From: Pseudo-nitzschia pungens
Lineage: Eukaryota > Bacillariophyta > Bacillariophyceae > Bacillariales > Bacillariaceae
Direction: 5' to 3'
Assembly: GCA_037355855.1 (NCBI GenBank)
Contig: CM074759.1
Span: forward strand, 4,588,001-4,652,000
Length of the DNA stretch: 64,000 nt
Part shown: one piece after another, positions 1-11,400 of the stretch
Layout of the letters: each line of letters starts with the position of its first letter
Position numbering within the stretch: position 1 is the first letter of the stretch
Program-made: the position numbers and the translations under genes
The notes under the pieces: model-generated
What the model was told of the DNA's origin: nothing
The model's database searches: none
Seen by the model: the letters and a program-made list of their open reading frames with translations, nothing else

Positions 1-1094
1 AATAGTATACTCTGCTACGCAAACCAAGCCAATCCCGAATGCTGGAGAATCTACATCCCAGCATCCCTCACCAATGATACCATCAAATGGTATCACCTTC
101 TGTAGGTCATTGTGGATCCACCAGATTACATCAAACTATATCAGCCCGCTTCTACACTGACAACTTAACCAGCCTATGCAAGTCCTACATATGCCCAGAC
201 CACTGCATCAAATACAAGAACCAGCAATCTAAATATGGCAAGCTCCCACCGAAAGAAGCCCCACTAGCACCATTCAACGAGGTGCATGTGGATTTGATAG
301 GTCCATGGAAAATCACAGCGCAGGGCAAGAACTACAACTTCAAAGCCCTAACCTGCATTGATCCGGTAACTAACCTCCTAGAAATTATCCGGATCAGAGA
401 CAAGTCCTCCCAGCATATATCAGACCAATTCAAAAACTGCTGGCTATCAAGATACCCAAGACCTATCAAGTGTATCCATGACAATGGTGGTGAGTTCTTA
501 GGAGCCGAATTCCAAACTACTCTCAAACAGTATGGAATCCACTCAGTTCCTACAACAATAAAGAACCCCCAGTCAAATGCCATATGCGAGCGCGTCCATC
601 ATACAGTAGCGGATATCCTACGAGTCCTCGTGCATGTCAACCCTCCACAAGCAAACACCAGAGCCAGTCAGCTCATGGACAATGCTCTGTCCACCTGCAT
701 GCATGCTTCCAGATGCGCTGTTAATGCTGCCTTACAGGCATCCCCTGGATCACTAGTATTCAATCGGGACATGCTGATAGATCTGCCCTTAACCTCCAAT
801 CTAATGGCACTACAACAGCTAAGACAGCAGGGGATTAATAAGGCTCTACTCAGAGACAATGCCAAGCGCAAGGAACATACCTTTCAACCCAACGATAAGG
901 TATGGATGCAAGAACCGGACCCGGACAAGCTGCAGCCAAGACAAACTGGACCCTTCTTGATCCAGCAAGTCAACGAGAATGGCACAGTTAAATTGCAGAA
1001 AGCCCCCTCAATAATGGAAACAGTGAACATCCGGAAGCTGACCCCCTATAAGGAACCGGAGTCGGAATCAACGGCTATTCACTGGTCAACTTAG
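1..1094 (+). pseudogene. gypsy-1 relative: 3' end of pol (integrase), partial and frameshifted
   Basis: This is the 3' part of a Ty3/gypsy Pol, entering from the left edge. Bases 1 to about 105 match the pol of the complete copy near 53745-53850. A one-base loss near 104-107 then creates an in-frame TAG, and the remaining 980 bases are open in the next frame. The open part carries the integrase zinc finger (the second His in GHCGSTR, then the Cys pair of YICPDHC) and the D,D,E core: D in HVDLIGPW, D in HDNGGEF and E in CERVHH. It ends at 1094, 31 bases before the LTR. Integrase inserts the cDNA into host DNA. With the frameshift and the missing upstream part I call it a relic. Family assignment is firm. 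Confidence 0.9.
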
Positions 1095-1125
1095 TAAGCA
1101 GGCTTCGTCTAATCATGAGGCACTA

Positions 1126-1383
1126 TGTGACGGGCTAGTGTAGCTAGCAGTCACGATTAAATAATTAACCGAATCCCACATACGAGCTGACCGGTGTTTG
1201 AATACAAATATTCAAACTGTACGCCGGACGCTCCAGCAATGCATGTGCGCCGTTATTCAAATATAAGCACGGCGCGCTTGTGTATATGCAAACGTTCACA
1301 CGAAAATCGAATCACTCTCTTAAGAGTTAAAATATTAGTCACAATTTCCATACTACTCCAAAATTCTACTCTAGACCGTAACA
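1126..1383 (+). repeat. 3' LTR of the gypsy-1 relative (258 bp)
   Basis: It starts TGTGACGGGCTAG and ends CTAGACCGTAACA, the same termini as the 325-bp LTRs at 49437 and 55393, but the middle is shorter and different. It begins just after the pol stop at 1094. The sequence after it (1384 on) is LINE ORF2 in the opposite orientation, so this element landed in an older LINE copy. The partner LTR lies outside the window, so no target duplication can be checked. Confidence 0.88.
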
Positions 1384-2079
1384 AAGTGAGCCTGTATCTG
1401 CCCCTGCGCTGGGAGGCACAATCCAACCAGTAGAAGATTTGGAGAATATTCTATTGGTAGATGGAGACAAGAACCAAGGCCAAATAGAAGTTGTTCGGGG
1501 AGAGAGCCAATGCCCAAGGTGAAAAGAAGGAGCCAGGGCTCTGGCTGCAGGGGATGGACATGGGGGAAGAAAACAGGTCTGAAGAGCCCTAGTCCATAGG
1601 CGCTGTGCTGCTGGAGGCCAAGGTGGGGGAGGACATCTAGGCCAGTCAAGATGATCTCTCAAGTGGTTGGAGGATGTCAGCTGGAAAGCCATGGGAGTAA
1701 GCCTTGTCCCATCTTGGGTACAAATATCAGCAAGGGAAATAGCCTTGAGGGACATCCGAATGTGATTCAAGAGGGACAAGTCAGCACCTCTGAAGCCAGC
1801 TTTGACAAAGGCTTGCATGAGATAAACGTCATTGGATCGAAGCAGAGGAAGATCTGGGAAGTCTTCAACCAAGCTCACAGGGTGAACAGAAAAGAACTTC
1901 CACACGTGCTTGTACCAGCAGGGAGTGATGTATGAAGCAAAGGGATGATAGGGTGTGACACCAAGATGAAGAGGGAACCCAAGTTCAAGCTGAAGAGCTT
2001 CAGCAGTGAGCCTGAGAATCCTGCCAGTTTGGGAGGACCTGACACATTCCTGAAAGAGAGTGGCAATATGGCTGAACTG
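1384..2079 (-). pseudogene. LINE ORF2 fragment (between RT and RNase H)
   Basis: Read on the minus strand it gives the segment from EFSHIATLFQE to the STGW region of LINE ORF2, clearly homologous to about residues 1155-1390 of the complete ORF2 at 36291-42203, but with many substitutions. The right limit is where homology stops at GCTGAACT (about 2078), so it is 5'-truncated in element orientation. The left limit is the LTR at 1383. It is an old, non-functional piece whose 3' part lies beyond the window. Confidence 0.9.
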
Positions 2080-3135
2080 TTCAATATGAAAAAATGGACT
2101 TTCGAGTAACTGCATTGGTAGATGGATTCCATGGAAGTTGTTCCAACAATTGGCAGGTTCTGACATTTGGTGTATTTTCTATCAGTGTTGATGGTAGTAG
2201 GTCTTTCAGCCTGGTGTTCTTCATTTTTTGCCACACTGAGTCCAAACTATATTTTACAGCCCAACAAATTGTTTTGGTCCAGTACATTGACTGTATTTTT
2301 GCTATTCTCAAAAGGGGTGACAGCAACTGTACAAAATTGTTTGTTACTCCATGCACAATTGTGTTTTTGTTCATGTTGAATGTTCAATGCACACCCCATA
2401 TTTAGCAGAAATTCCTGATTGGCAAAGGGAATGGGGAGTATTCCAAGCATATCATCAACAAGAAATGGTTTCAGTCCTCAGCTGCAACAGACATCGGCAA
2501 CCTATATCATTGTCTTTCCACACCAATGTTCAACTGCCTTGCCAGACTCACCAAAGAATCATAGTTAGCCAGGGGTGAAAAGAAGCAGGTTGATGTATTT
2601 TTCAGTTCCTATGTTGACAGACAATACAATACTTTAACATCTGGTACATTGGCGCATGAGGAATTCCAGGATGTATTCCAAGAACCAAGCTAGTGAATGG
2701 ACCATGCTAGAGATCAAGAAAACATGCAAATTTGAATCGCTGTTCACAATTGTGAAAAATATAGGATCAATGTTGCAGCAAGAATTCCTGAAAACGATTT
2801 ACATGATGTCGCTGAAGCAAACCGCTGTTACACATGAAATTCAACAACTGAACGAGAAAGGAGTCTTCAACAGGCTTGCTACTGCCATACTAGTGATTAC
2901 AATAGTAGTGATATGAAAATTGTGAGTTCTATTGATGAGTCTATTGCTATTGATTCTAAAAGTCTCCTGTAATTGGCAATTAGGAGACTGTATTCTGATG
3001 TATGGCAGCTACCAATTACAGTTATTTTGCTTCTTATTGCACCACCATTGACACAAAGATAGACATTTGAGAATGCGATGAAAGTGTTTGGTACCTAAGT
3101 AGGCAACAATCTCTTGGTAACTGTGAGACTCTGGA
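2080..3135. other. Unassigned block, possibly a decayed repeat
   Basis: About 1 kb with no recognisable element. Short open stretches exist on both strands (for example 2656-2916 plus and 2081-2374 minus) but none shows a domain I can name. One part, about 2885-3000, recurs at about 6528-6645, so at least that part is repetitive. It lies between a truncated LINE fragment and a non-autonomous LINE-related copy, which suggests remains of the DNA those elements inserted into. Confidence 0.4.
2885..3000 (+). repeat. Dispersed repeat, copy 1
   Basis: The stretch starting ATACTAGTGATTACAATAG and running through TTGTGAGTTCTATTGATGAG is repeated with substitutions at 6528-6645 in the same orientation. 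I see no coding function. The second copy lies just beyond the 3' end of the gypsy-2 pol, so this could be part of a gypsy-2 LTR, but I cannot define LTR termini. Confidence 0.6.
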
Positions 3136-4165
3136 ACAATGCAAATTTTGTCCAATGTTCCAATGTTCCAGTACTCAAAAACGTAGATTTCTACACAACT
3201 TTACCCTGCAATATCTTGCTCACTTCCACACCCCCAATAACTACACCAGGACCTTTATGTACTAACCAAGACTTGGACTATTCATTGCTGCTATCTGTTT
3301 GGTTGCTTCTTGCTTATTCCAGTTGCTTTGGTTGCCTTGACCAATGTTGCCGGTCGGTTGTCAATCCAAAAGCACAAACCAATACATAATTTCCTACACT
3401 GATTCCAGTGCCTAGTATTCTACACAGATGCTGTGTGTTGTGCACGTGCAGTTTTCAGCACAGTTCCTGCAGTTTTATTCCATACAGTGATTCTGGTACA
3501 TATTCTACACAGTTCTACTATCACTTTGATCTGTTTTCAAGTCCACAGCTCTGCTGGTCCCTAAGTGTTTTTGCTTAAGGTCCTTCTGTTTTCTGACCCA
3601 AGCCCTAAAGTCTCAAAGTTCAGTTTGCTTTAGGCTCTACTACCTAGTACATAAACCTCTCAGGTGCACAGTACAGCTGTCACCTGTTTTCAAGTGCACA
3701 GCCCTGCTGGTCCCTGAGTGTTCTTGCTTAAGGTCCTTCTGTTTTCTAACCCAAGCCCCAAAGTTGCTAAGTACAGTTTGCTTAAGTCACTACTACCTAC
3801 ATATACCTCTCAGGTGCACAGTAAAGCTGTCATCTGTTTTCAAGTCCATAGCCCTGCTACTTCCAAAGAGTTTTTGCTTATTGCCCTTGTTTCCAAGCCA
3901 ACAGCCGTCGGGTTTGAAGGCAATATTGTGCTTTATAGCCTACTTGTTCCTCCAACTCCTATGACTACTATGGCTCCACTGCCTCTAAGTGGTTCTCACT
4001 TCTGTGGTGGATGGTAGTACTGACTGATTCCCATACTCCATGGGTGTGCTTGGGGAGAAATACAAGCATTACCAATGTTACCCACCAGCATTAGAGGGAG
4101 ATCTTGCTTGTGTTCTTTCTCTGTAGTATGAGTACCATTATTGGGGTTTTCTGTTCAGACCGCTC
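3136..4165 (+). mobile_element. Non-autonomous LINE-related element, old 3'-truncated copy
   Basis: It begins with a decayed form of the family 5' end (ACAATGCAAATTTTGTCC, then TTCCAATGTTCCAGTACT and ACGTAGATTTCTACACAAC). It then follows the order of the better copies at 27606 and 59182: a thymine-rich segment, a CCGGTCGGTTG stretch, and repeated units with the CTAAGTG...CTTAAGG hairpin core. It has no ORF of its own. It stops where the next copy starts at 4166 and lacks the 3' tail. Divergence from the other copies is high, so it is the oldest of the four here. Confidence 0.8.
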
Positions 4166-5970
4166 ACAATTTGCGCAACGCACATTTTGTCCGACGTTCC
4201 AATGTTCCAGTACTAAAACTATGTATATTTCTACACAACTTTACAATGCAATATCTCGCTCCCTTCTACACCCCCAATCACAATACCAGGACCTACACAT
4301 ACTAAAAGCAGCCTCACCTTTTTGATTTTGATTCTGCTATTAGTTCAGTTGCTAACTACTTTATTGCAGCTGGTGCACTCCCCCAGTCACACTCCCTTTT
4401 ACAAACCCCTTTCCAAGTCCTACAAGGTTACACCCTGACTGCCAAGCGGCAGTGGCTTGCAACCATCCACCTTGCCAGGAAGCAGTATGCAGCGCCTGTC
4501 CAACCAGTGCAGCCATACCAACGAGAGGCTGCTCTCCTCAGAGCCTGGCTTACTGGACCTCAGGGTTGATTACACTTTGTAACTTGGTTTTGTCTTCTGC
4601 TCCTGCTTCTCATCCTGTCCCATCCCTTTTGATACTGGTTTGAATCTCAATATCATCCCTTCTCATTTTTTCTCAAGTCCCTTTTTTGTGGGACTTGTGT
4701 TTGTTCCTTTCCCTGTCTGATGTTCAAGGTTTGTTTGAAAATTTGTCGTTCTGCCACTTGGGGTCCTGACTCTATGATGGAGGGGACGTTAAAATCTGGT
4801 TACAGACTGAGTAATTTAGTTTCACCTTTGGTGATTAAAGTTATTTAAATACGTATATTAATTATTTAAATACGTATATTATTACTATGTATATCTTACT
4901 ATACTTAATGTTCTACACTGTTTCCAAGCTGCTTAAGTGATTCTCAATTAATGTTCTACATTCTTCAAGGTTTCTTGCCGAGCCCTATAAGTCTTTTTCA
5001 AGTTGAAGTTACAGAACAGCCCCTTCCACTGTAGGAATATTTCTACAAGAAATTCCAGCTGTCATCTGTTTTCAAGTCCATTACCCTGCTAGACCCTAAG
5101 TGTTTTTTCTTATGGTCCTACTGTTTTTTGACCCAAGCCCCAGAGCCTCTAAGTATAGTTTGCTTAACACTCCACTCCCTACATATACCTTTCCGGTTCA
5201 CAGTACAGCTGCCACCTGTTTTCAAGCCTACTGCCCTGCTGGACTATAAGTGTTTTTGCTTATGGTCCTACCGTTTTTTGACCCAAGTCCCAAAGCCGCT
5301 AAGTACAGTTTGCTCAAGGCTCCACTACCTACATATAGCTCTCAGGTGTACCGTATAAATGTTATCTGTTTTCAAGCCTACAGCCCTGATGGTCCATAAG
5401 TGTTGTCACTTAGAGCCCCTGTTTCCACGCTCATACTACAAAGTTCGTAACACCAGCCGCTGTTACGTGACTTTCGTAGTAGGCTCCACTGCCTCTAAGT
5501 ATTTCTTGAATACGAGCATTACCTGGGAAATTTTGCTTGTGTTTTCAGTACATCAGTTCACCACTAGCATTACAGATGCTGCACTCCAGCATCTGCGGAA
5601 GAGTTTTGCTTGTGGCGGCTTACCTATAGCATTACTGATGCTCCACACCAGCATTGGAGGAACAGTTTTGCTTGTGTCTTTCCCTTTCATGTTCTTGTTA
5701 CCCCATCTCTTGTATGCTTTGCAACAGCAGTGTCTGCTGCGCTCTGGACTGGTTTGTCTTTCCCTGCTTGTTACCAAGGTTTGTTTGAAAAATTGTCATT
5801 TCACAACTTGGGGCCTAAACTCTCTTTGATTGAGGTGGCGCATCGTTCTACAACTTGGGGCCTAAACTCTCTTCAATGAGCGACAATAAAGTCTGGTTAC
5901 AGACTGAGTAGCTTTTTACCACCTCCAGTGAATTTTCCTACTTAAATAAGTATATTATATTATTTTATGT
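4166..5970 (+). mobile_element. Non-autonomous LINE-related element, copy 2, interrupted
   Basis: The 5' end ACAATTTGCGCAACGCAC matches the family start. The 3' end (about 5890-5970) has the stem-loop AGTCTG-GTTA-CAGACT, the decayed hairpin CCACC..AGTGA, and the tail TTAAATAAGTATATTAT. A LINE 3' fragment occupies 4365-4884, and about 170 bp of the element present in other copies is missing at that point. The right part holds 150-bp-type repeat units and AGCATTACAGATGCT-type inverted motifs. It is non-coding. A MITE-like element abuts its 3' end. Confidence 0.82.
4365..4884 (+). pseudogene. 5'-truncated LINE: ORF2 C-terminus and 3' UTR
   Basis: It encodes the last 68 or so residues of ORF2 (from AGALPQSHS to WLTGPQG, stop at 4567-4569). 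The LINE 3' UTR follows, with the AGTCTG..CAGACT hairpin and the TCACC-TTT-GGTGA hairpin. The tail TTATTTAAATACGTATATT is present twice in a row. It is a typical very short 5'-truncated product. No target duplication is evident, and the surrounding non-autonomous element lost sequence at the site. Confidence 0.85.
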
Positions 5971-6507
5971 CTAGTTGCAGCGGGACCAAAATTGGTAAAA
6001 ATGCGCTTGTGTGTCTTTTGAGCAATCCTAACTTCTAAAGTATGCATCCAATTGCAACAAGTAATGGCTTGTTAGAAAGCTCTTACTCTTCTTTTTCAAT
6101 AGGCATCAAAATTCTATAGACTTTAGAGGTGCTCTTGTAGAGGTGCTCTTGTTGTTGCAAATACTCAATGAAGTTAACACATTAATTTTGGGCACAAGCG
6201 CATATTCGCTGATTTTGGTCCCTTGTACTTCTACTAGTAAAACAGAATAATTGGACTCAAAAAGTGGACTCTTGATGCAAATCATTCATTTATCTTTTTA
6301 GTCCACTAATTACTCAAGAAGACAGAAGAATGTTGATGATGTTTCTTTCCCACAAACAGAACATTCTTTCCCAAAAACAGAATGAAGAACCTCGTTAAAA
6401 TGGAGGTGTGTCAAAACAGGAATTTTTTAGTCAGAGGAGTCTTTACTAGTAAAAGTACAAGGGACCAAAATTGGCAGTATTGCAGTAGATTTTTCTGCCG
6501 CAACTAG
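5971..6507. mobile_element. MITE-like element with nested inverted repeats
   Basis: CTAG flanks both sides (5971-5974 and 6504-6507). Inside, the ends are inverted: TTGCAGC at 5975 and GCCGCAA ending at 6503. Further inside, the motif GGGACCAAAAT occurs three times: plus at about 5982, minus at about 6222 and plus at about 6460. ATGCGCTTGTG near 6000 is inverted near 6200. No ORF of note is present. A 4-bp CTAG target duplication with TTGC(A)GC ends is my reading; the superfamily is not identified. Confidence 0.6.
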
Positions 6508-6527
6508 ATTGCCACACCCCGGGTCTA

Positions 6528-6645
6528 CTAGTAGTGTTTACGATAGTAGTGATATGCAAGTTGTGAGCTCTATTGATTAGTCTATTTGCTATTGAATCCA
6601 GCAGTCTCAAAATGGGCGATTCCAGAGACTCGCTAATCATATTCT
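6528..6645 (+). repeat. Dispersed repeat, copy 2
   Basis: It matches 2885-3000 through GATAGTAGTGATATG, TTGTGAG and TCTATTGAT, with scattered substitutions. It sits between the MITE-like element and the gypsy-2 pol end at 6721. It may be gypsy-2 3' untranslated or LTR sequence; no termini are recognisable. The remaining bases 6646-6720 show nothing I can name. Confidence 0.6.
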
Positions 6646-6720
6646 TACTTCCAGTCCCAAGTGGACTTGTGACTGTATTCCAGTGCACGGCATGCTCCCC
6701 CATGGTACTGTTATGATTGG

Positions 6721-7572
6721 TTACTCCTCCAGTTTAGTGCTATTCCTGCAATAATAGGGGTGGATGCGCCTGATGTTAACCCGGTCGTTTACAAAGGGTG
6801 CAGTTTCGATAGTTACAGTTCCATTATCATGGGCCTTGAGTACCTTGTAAGGTCCTTGCTGTGGGAAGGATAGTTTTGGAATAATGCCCTTCCTCTCCAG
6901 GGTGACATAGTCTCCTTCCTTATAGACATGGGGAATCCTCTTCTGGTTCTCCCTGATGTTGCTCTTGTGGATGCTTTTCTGCTTCCTTGCTTTGATTGCT
7001 TCCCAGTCGACTGGGAAGTTCACCGGCATGAACATGTCTCTTCCAAACACCAGTTGTGCTGGGGAATACCCTAGGGGGGTGTGGATGGTGCTTCTGATAG
7101 TGTACGCTGCCTTGGTGGTGAATTCCTCAAAGGGATCCTTCTCGTGGGGGTCCCTGTCTTCCAGGTTGAAAGACAACATGCAGTCCTTTAGAACCCAATG
7201 GATCCTTTCCAACACCGAATTGGATTGTGGATTCCAAGCCCCACTGGGCTTCCTCTTCACCCCCATGTTCTCGCAGAGCTCTTGGAACTCTGCTTTGAAC
7301 TCACTTCCACCATCAAAGCCAATTTTCTTTGGGCGCGGATACCTCGCTAGCCAGGTACTGTCCAATAAACATTGAGTCTCTGCTGCATTTGGTGAGTCCT
7401 TCAGGTGAGCCAGTTCAAACCATCCGGTCACTGGGTCCACCATGGCAAGGATGTGGATTTGGTAGTCTTTACCATTCTTGTTGTGGACAGTTACAGGTCC
7501 CCAGAGGTCCACATTGACCCTCTGCCATTTGGTGACCTCAGCTGTTTTCTCCGGTAGTAGTCCATACTTCTT
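6721..7572 (-). pseudogene. gypsy-2 pol: integrase core and C-terminus
   Basis: On the minus strand this encodes an integrase catalytic core: D in VDLWGPV, D in GFDGGSEF and E in VLERIH. A C-terminal region with KEGDYVTLERK and GPYKVLKAHDNGTV follows, typical of Ty3/gypsy integrases, and it ends at 6721. The segment itself is open. It is not a whole gene: it is cut at 7572 by LINE-B, and the upstream part of the same ORF (RT, RNase H, zinc finger) resumes at 48130. It is a different family from the gypsy-1 copies in this window. The 3' LTR is not recognised. Confidence 0.88.
7554..7572. repeat. Target-site duplication of LINE-B, left copy (19 bp)
   Basis: GTAGTAGTCCATACTTCTT occurs here and at 48130-48148, exactly flanking LINE-B. 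Both copies are gypsy-2 pol sequence, and the reading frame continues from one to the other. This shows that 7573-48129 is one composite insertion. Confidence 0.95.
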
Positions 7573-8198
7573 AATAATAATAATAATATACGTATTTCAA
7601 TAACTTTAATCACCAAAGGTGAAACTAAATTACTCAGTCTGTAACCAGACTTTAACGTCGCCTCCATCGAAGAGTCAGGACCCCAAGTGGCAGAACGACA
7701 AATTTTCAAACAAACCTTGAACATCAAGCAGGGAAAAAGACAAACAAGTCCCACAAAATAGGAACTTGAGAGAAAATGAGATGGGATGATATTGAGATTC
7801 AAACCAGTATCAAAAGGGATGGGACAGGATAAGAAGCAGGAACAGAAGACAAACCAAGGTACAAAGTGTAATCAACCCTGAGGTCCAGTAAGCCAGGCTC
7901 TGAGGAGAGCAGCCTCTCGTTGGTATGGCTGCACTGGTGGGACAGGCGCTGCATACTGCTTCCTGGCAAGGTGGATGGTTGCAAGCCACTGCCTCTTGGC
8001 AGTCAGGGTGTAACCTTGTAGGACTTGGAAAGGGGTTTGTAAAAGGGAGTGTGACTGGGGAAGTGCACCAGCTGCACCAATTGCCAATTCAGAGGTGATG
8101 GAAGCATCAAGAGATTGGTGTTGTTCAGCATCAAGAGTGCCCCCAGGACCATGGAGTCGTTCATTCCTATAGGTCCAAAGATCCCAGGAGGTAAGAAA
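7573..8198 (-). pseudogene. LINE-B ORF2 C-terminus and 3' UTR (3' segment)
   Basis: Minus-strand 8198-7872 encodes the last 108 or so residues of ORF2, from FLTSWDLWTYRNERLHG to WLTGPQG, with the stop at 7872. The 3' UTR 7871-7573 has the two conserved stem-loops and ends in an ATT-rich tail. The rest of ORF2 lies beyond LINE-A, starting at 19186. No point lesions are seen. Confidence 0.9.
8181..8198. repeat. Target-site duplication of LINE-A, left copy (18 bp)
   Basis: ATCCCAGGAGGTAAGAAA occurs here and at 19186-19203. Both lie in LINE-B ORF2, near the codons for FLTSWD. Confidence 0.95.
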
Positions 8199-8230
8199 TA
8201 ATAATAATATACGTATTTAAATAACTTTAA

Positions 8231-8272
8231 TCACCAAAGGTGAAACTAAATTACTCAGTCTGTAACCAGACT
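8231..8272 (-). promoter_or_regulatory. LINE-A 3' UTR stem-loop pair
   Basis: On the minus strand, AGTCTG-GTTA-CAGACT is followed about 14 nt later by TCACC-TTT-GGTGA, then the ATT tail. The same two hairpins occur in LINE-B, LINE-F, the LINE fragments and the non-autonomous copies. By analogy with stringent-type LINEs that recognise a 3' tail hairpin (for example eel UnaL2), this is the likely template recognition site for the element RT. The structure is seen; the role is inferred. Confidence 0.7.
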
Positions 8273-8497
8273 TTAACGTCGCCTCCATCATAGAGTCAGG
8301 ACCCCAAGTGGCAGAACGACAAATTTTCAAACAAACCTTGAACATCAAGCAGGGGAAAGGACAAACAAGTCCCACAAAAGAGGGACTTGAGAGAAAGTGA
8401 AATGGGAATGAAGATATTGGGATAAGATCCAGTATCAAAAGGGATGGGACAGGATAAGAAGCAGGAACAGAAGACAAAACCAAGGTACAAAGTGTAA

Positions 8498-11400
8498 TCA
8501 ACCCTGAGGTCCAGTAAGCCAGGCTCTGAGAAGAGCAGCCTCCTGTTGGTATGGCTGCACTGGTGGGACAGGCGCTGCATACTGCTTCCTTGCAAGGTGG
8601 ATGGTTGCAAGCCACTGCCGCTTGGCAGTCAGGGTGTAACCTTGTAGGACGTGGAAAGGGGTTTGTAACAGGGAGTGTGACTGGGGAAGTGCACCAGCTG
8701 CACCAATTGCCAATTCTGAAGTGATGGAAGCATCAAGAGATTGGTGTTGTTCAGCATCCAGGGTACCCCCAGGACCATGGAGTCGTTCATTCCTATAAGT
8801 CCAAAGATCCCAGGAGGTAAGAAAGAACTGATGGATGACAGCTGTAGCCCAACGTTTGGGAGAGCGCTTGCTTCCAATGTGGGAGTAGTAGTCAGCCTGA
8901 ATTTGGTACCAGCGAGGAGACCACCTACCAAGAAGCCAGTTGTGCCAGCCAATAGTCCTCTGTGCCCTGACAGCAGACGCAATTGCAAGTGAGTAGGATG
9001 ATGGATAAATGGTCTGGCCCTTCCGAACTCTGGTGAGAAGATCCACAATGGCAACAACCAATGATGGATCAGTTTGTTCAACTTCAAGCCTCTTCTGCAG
9101 TGGTCCCTTGAAAGCTGACACACTGTGCTGTACTGCCCCAGTGTCCTTGCAGGAGAGCACATGAGAGACCTTCTCGTTGTCTGCATCACACAATGGGCAC
9201 CGGGAGTGATCCTGATACTGGTAGTGAAGTAGTTGGTTGCCAACACCAATGCATCCAGAAGCAAATTTGACAAACCACCGTTGCATGCCAGGAGGTAGTC
9301 GCTTGAAGGCAGACAGATGGGCACACCAATGGATGGAACTCAAAACAGGTTGTGGAATGGGAATATCATGGTGGGTCTGCCAGTATTTAAGAAGAGGAGG
9401 CCCAGAAATGGCAACATGCAGAGCATTCTGATCAAACCTTGAACACTTGCATCCATTGAGAGAAAATGCCCAAGGCTCAAACACAAGTCTGGGATAGTGA
9501 TGGGCAGAAGCTCTATGGACAGAGAGAAATGCCTTTGCCATGCTGTCAACCTGATGATTGCGAAGGGCCCACCAATCAAGAAAGATTCCAGCTTGATGGC
9601 CCTGAACCCACTGAAAGTGCACAGAGATTGGCAGGGCGAAAATCATGTTTCTGATGACATAAACATAATCAAAAGACTTCTGGGAAATAACCAATGGCCA
9701 AGATCCCTGAGCCTGTTTGAGAGCTGTGTCACCATCCAGAGCAATAGTGATAGAGCCAGAAGCAATATCAAAAAGATTCACCAGAGCAGTGCAACAGGTG
9801 AGAACTCCAATGATACCCGCCAGTTCACTCCTGTAGGATGACTGATCCTCAGGGGATCCACTGACAAAATTACAGCCAGTGAGGAACAATGAAGCAGTCT
9901 TGGTGGAGGTATTGGGTGACAAAATGAATGCAGAAGTTCCTCTGAGAAGGTCCGGATCAAATGACCCATCACAAACAGCACTGGCAGTACCACTCTGGAT
10001 AGCATCAACAAGGTGTTGACAGCCAGCCTGTGGTAGAGAATATTTGTGGAGAAGTACCCTTGGAGACTCACAGAGTGCATCAAAGGCATCTACGGGGGAG
10101 TCTGGAAGAGAATCATATGGATTGTACTCCAGAGGATCCATGTCAGGAGGTTCGGAAACAAAGGCTGAGGACCCAACCACTCGAACAACTTGGCCACAGA
10201 TAACAGGGCAGACAAGCACATCAGCGCAGGCTGGTTTGTCAGAAAGGAGTTCCGCAGTGACCCTGTATCTGCCCCTGCCCTGGGAGGTGCTCACAGTCCA
10301 GCCAGTAGAAGTTTTGAAGAATATTCTGTTGGTGGATGGAGACAAAAACCAAGGACAAAGAGAAGCTGTCTGGGGAGAGAGCCAAGGCCCAAGATGAAAA
10401 GAAGGAGCTAGTGCCCTGGCTGCAGGGGGTGGACAAGGGGGAAGAAAACAGGTCTGAAGTGCCTTAGTCCAAAAGCGCTTTGCTGCTGGAGGCCAAGATG
10501 GAGGACATCTCGGCCAGTCAAGATGATCCCTCAAGTGATTGGAGGATGTCAGCTGGAAAGCCATGGGAGAGAGTCTCTTCCCATCTGGAGTACAAATGTC
10601 AGCAAGGGAGATAGCCTTGAGTGACATGCGCATGTGATTCAAGAGGGACAAGTCAGCACCTCTGAAGCCAGCGTTGACAAAGGCTTGCATGAGATAGCAG
10701 TCATTGGAACGTAGCAGGGGAAGATCTGGGAAGTCTTCAAACAAGCTCACAGGGTGAACAGAGAAAAACTTCCACACATGTTTGTACCAGCAAGGAGTGA
10801 CGTAGGAAGCAAAAGGATGATATGGTGTGACACCAAGATGGAGAGGAATGCCAAGTTCGAGCCGTAGAGACTCAGCAGTTAGCCTGAGAATCCTACCAGT
10901 TTGGGAGGACCTGACAGATTCCTGAAAGAGGGTGGCAATATGACTGAACTCTTGGAGGAGGTAGGGGTGAATGAAACCAAAGCCTTGATAGAGGGAAGGA
11001 CCATAGAACACATGTCTGGGAAATGTCCGTGACATCCCTGCTTTATTCAGCACAGGAACAAGAGCTGGGTGAATTATCTTAGTCCAAGTGGCCTCATCAA
11101 GTTGCGTGACAGGCATGGGGTATTCAACAGACTTCATGAAAGAATACTTGAATGTGTAGAGGGATGCCCTCTTCTCACACTTGGAAGCCTTGAGCTGAGA
11201 GCCAAAAGACTGAGACTGTGACTTCATGTGAGCAATCTGTGCTTCCTCATTGCCATCCATGGAGATAAAAACCCCAAGGGTCTTGTCAGCATGGTCAACT
11301 TCAAAACGATCCAGGGTAGCGCGATTGCCATTCTTATCAGCAACAGAGAAGTCACCGGGCATGTCAGCAATGGAGCGATAGTCCCAACCGGATCCATTCC

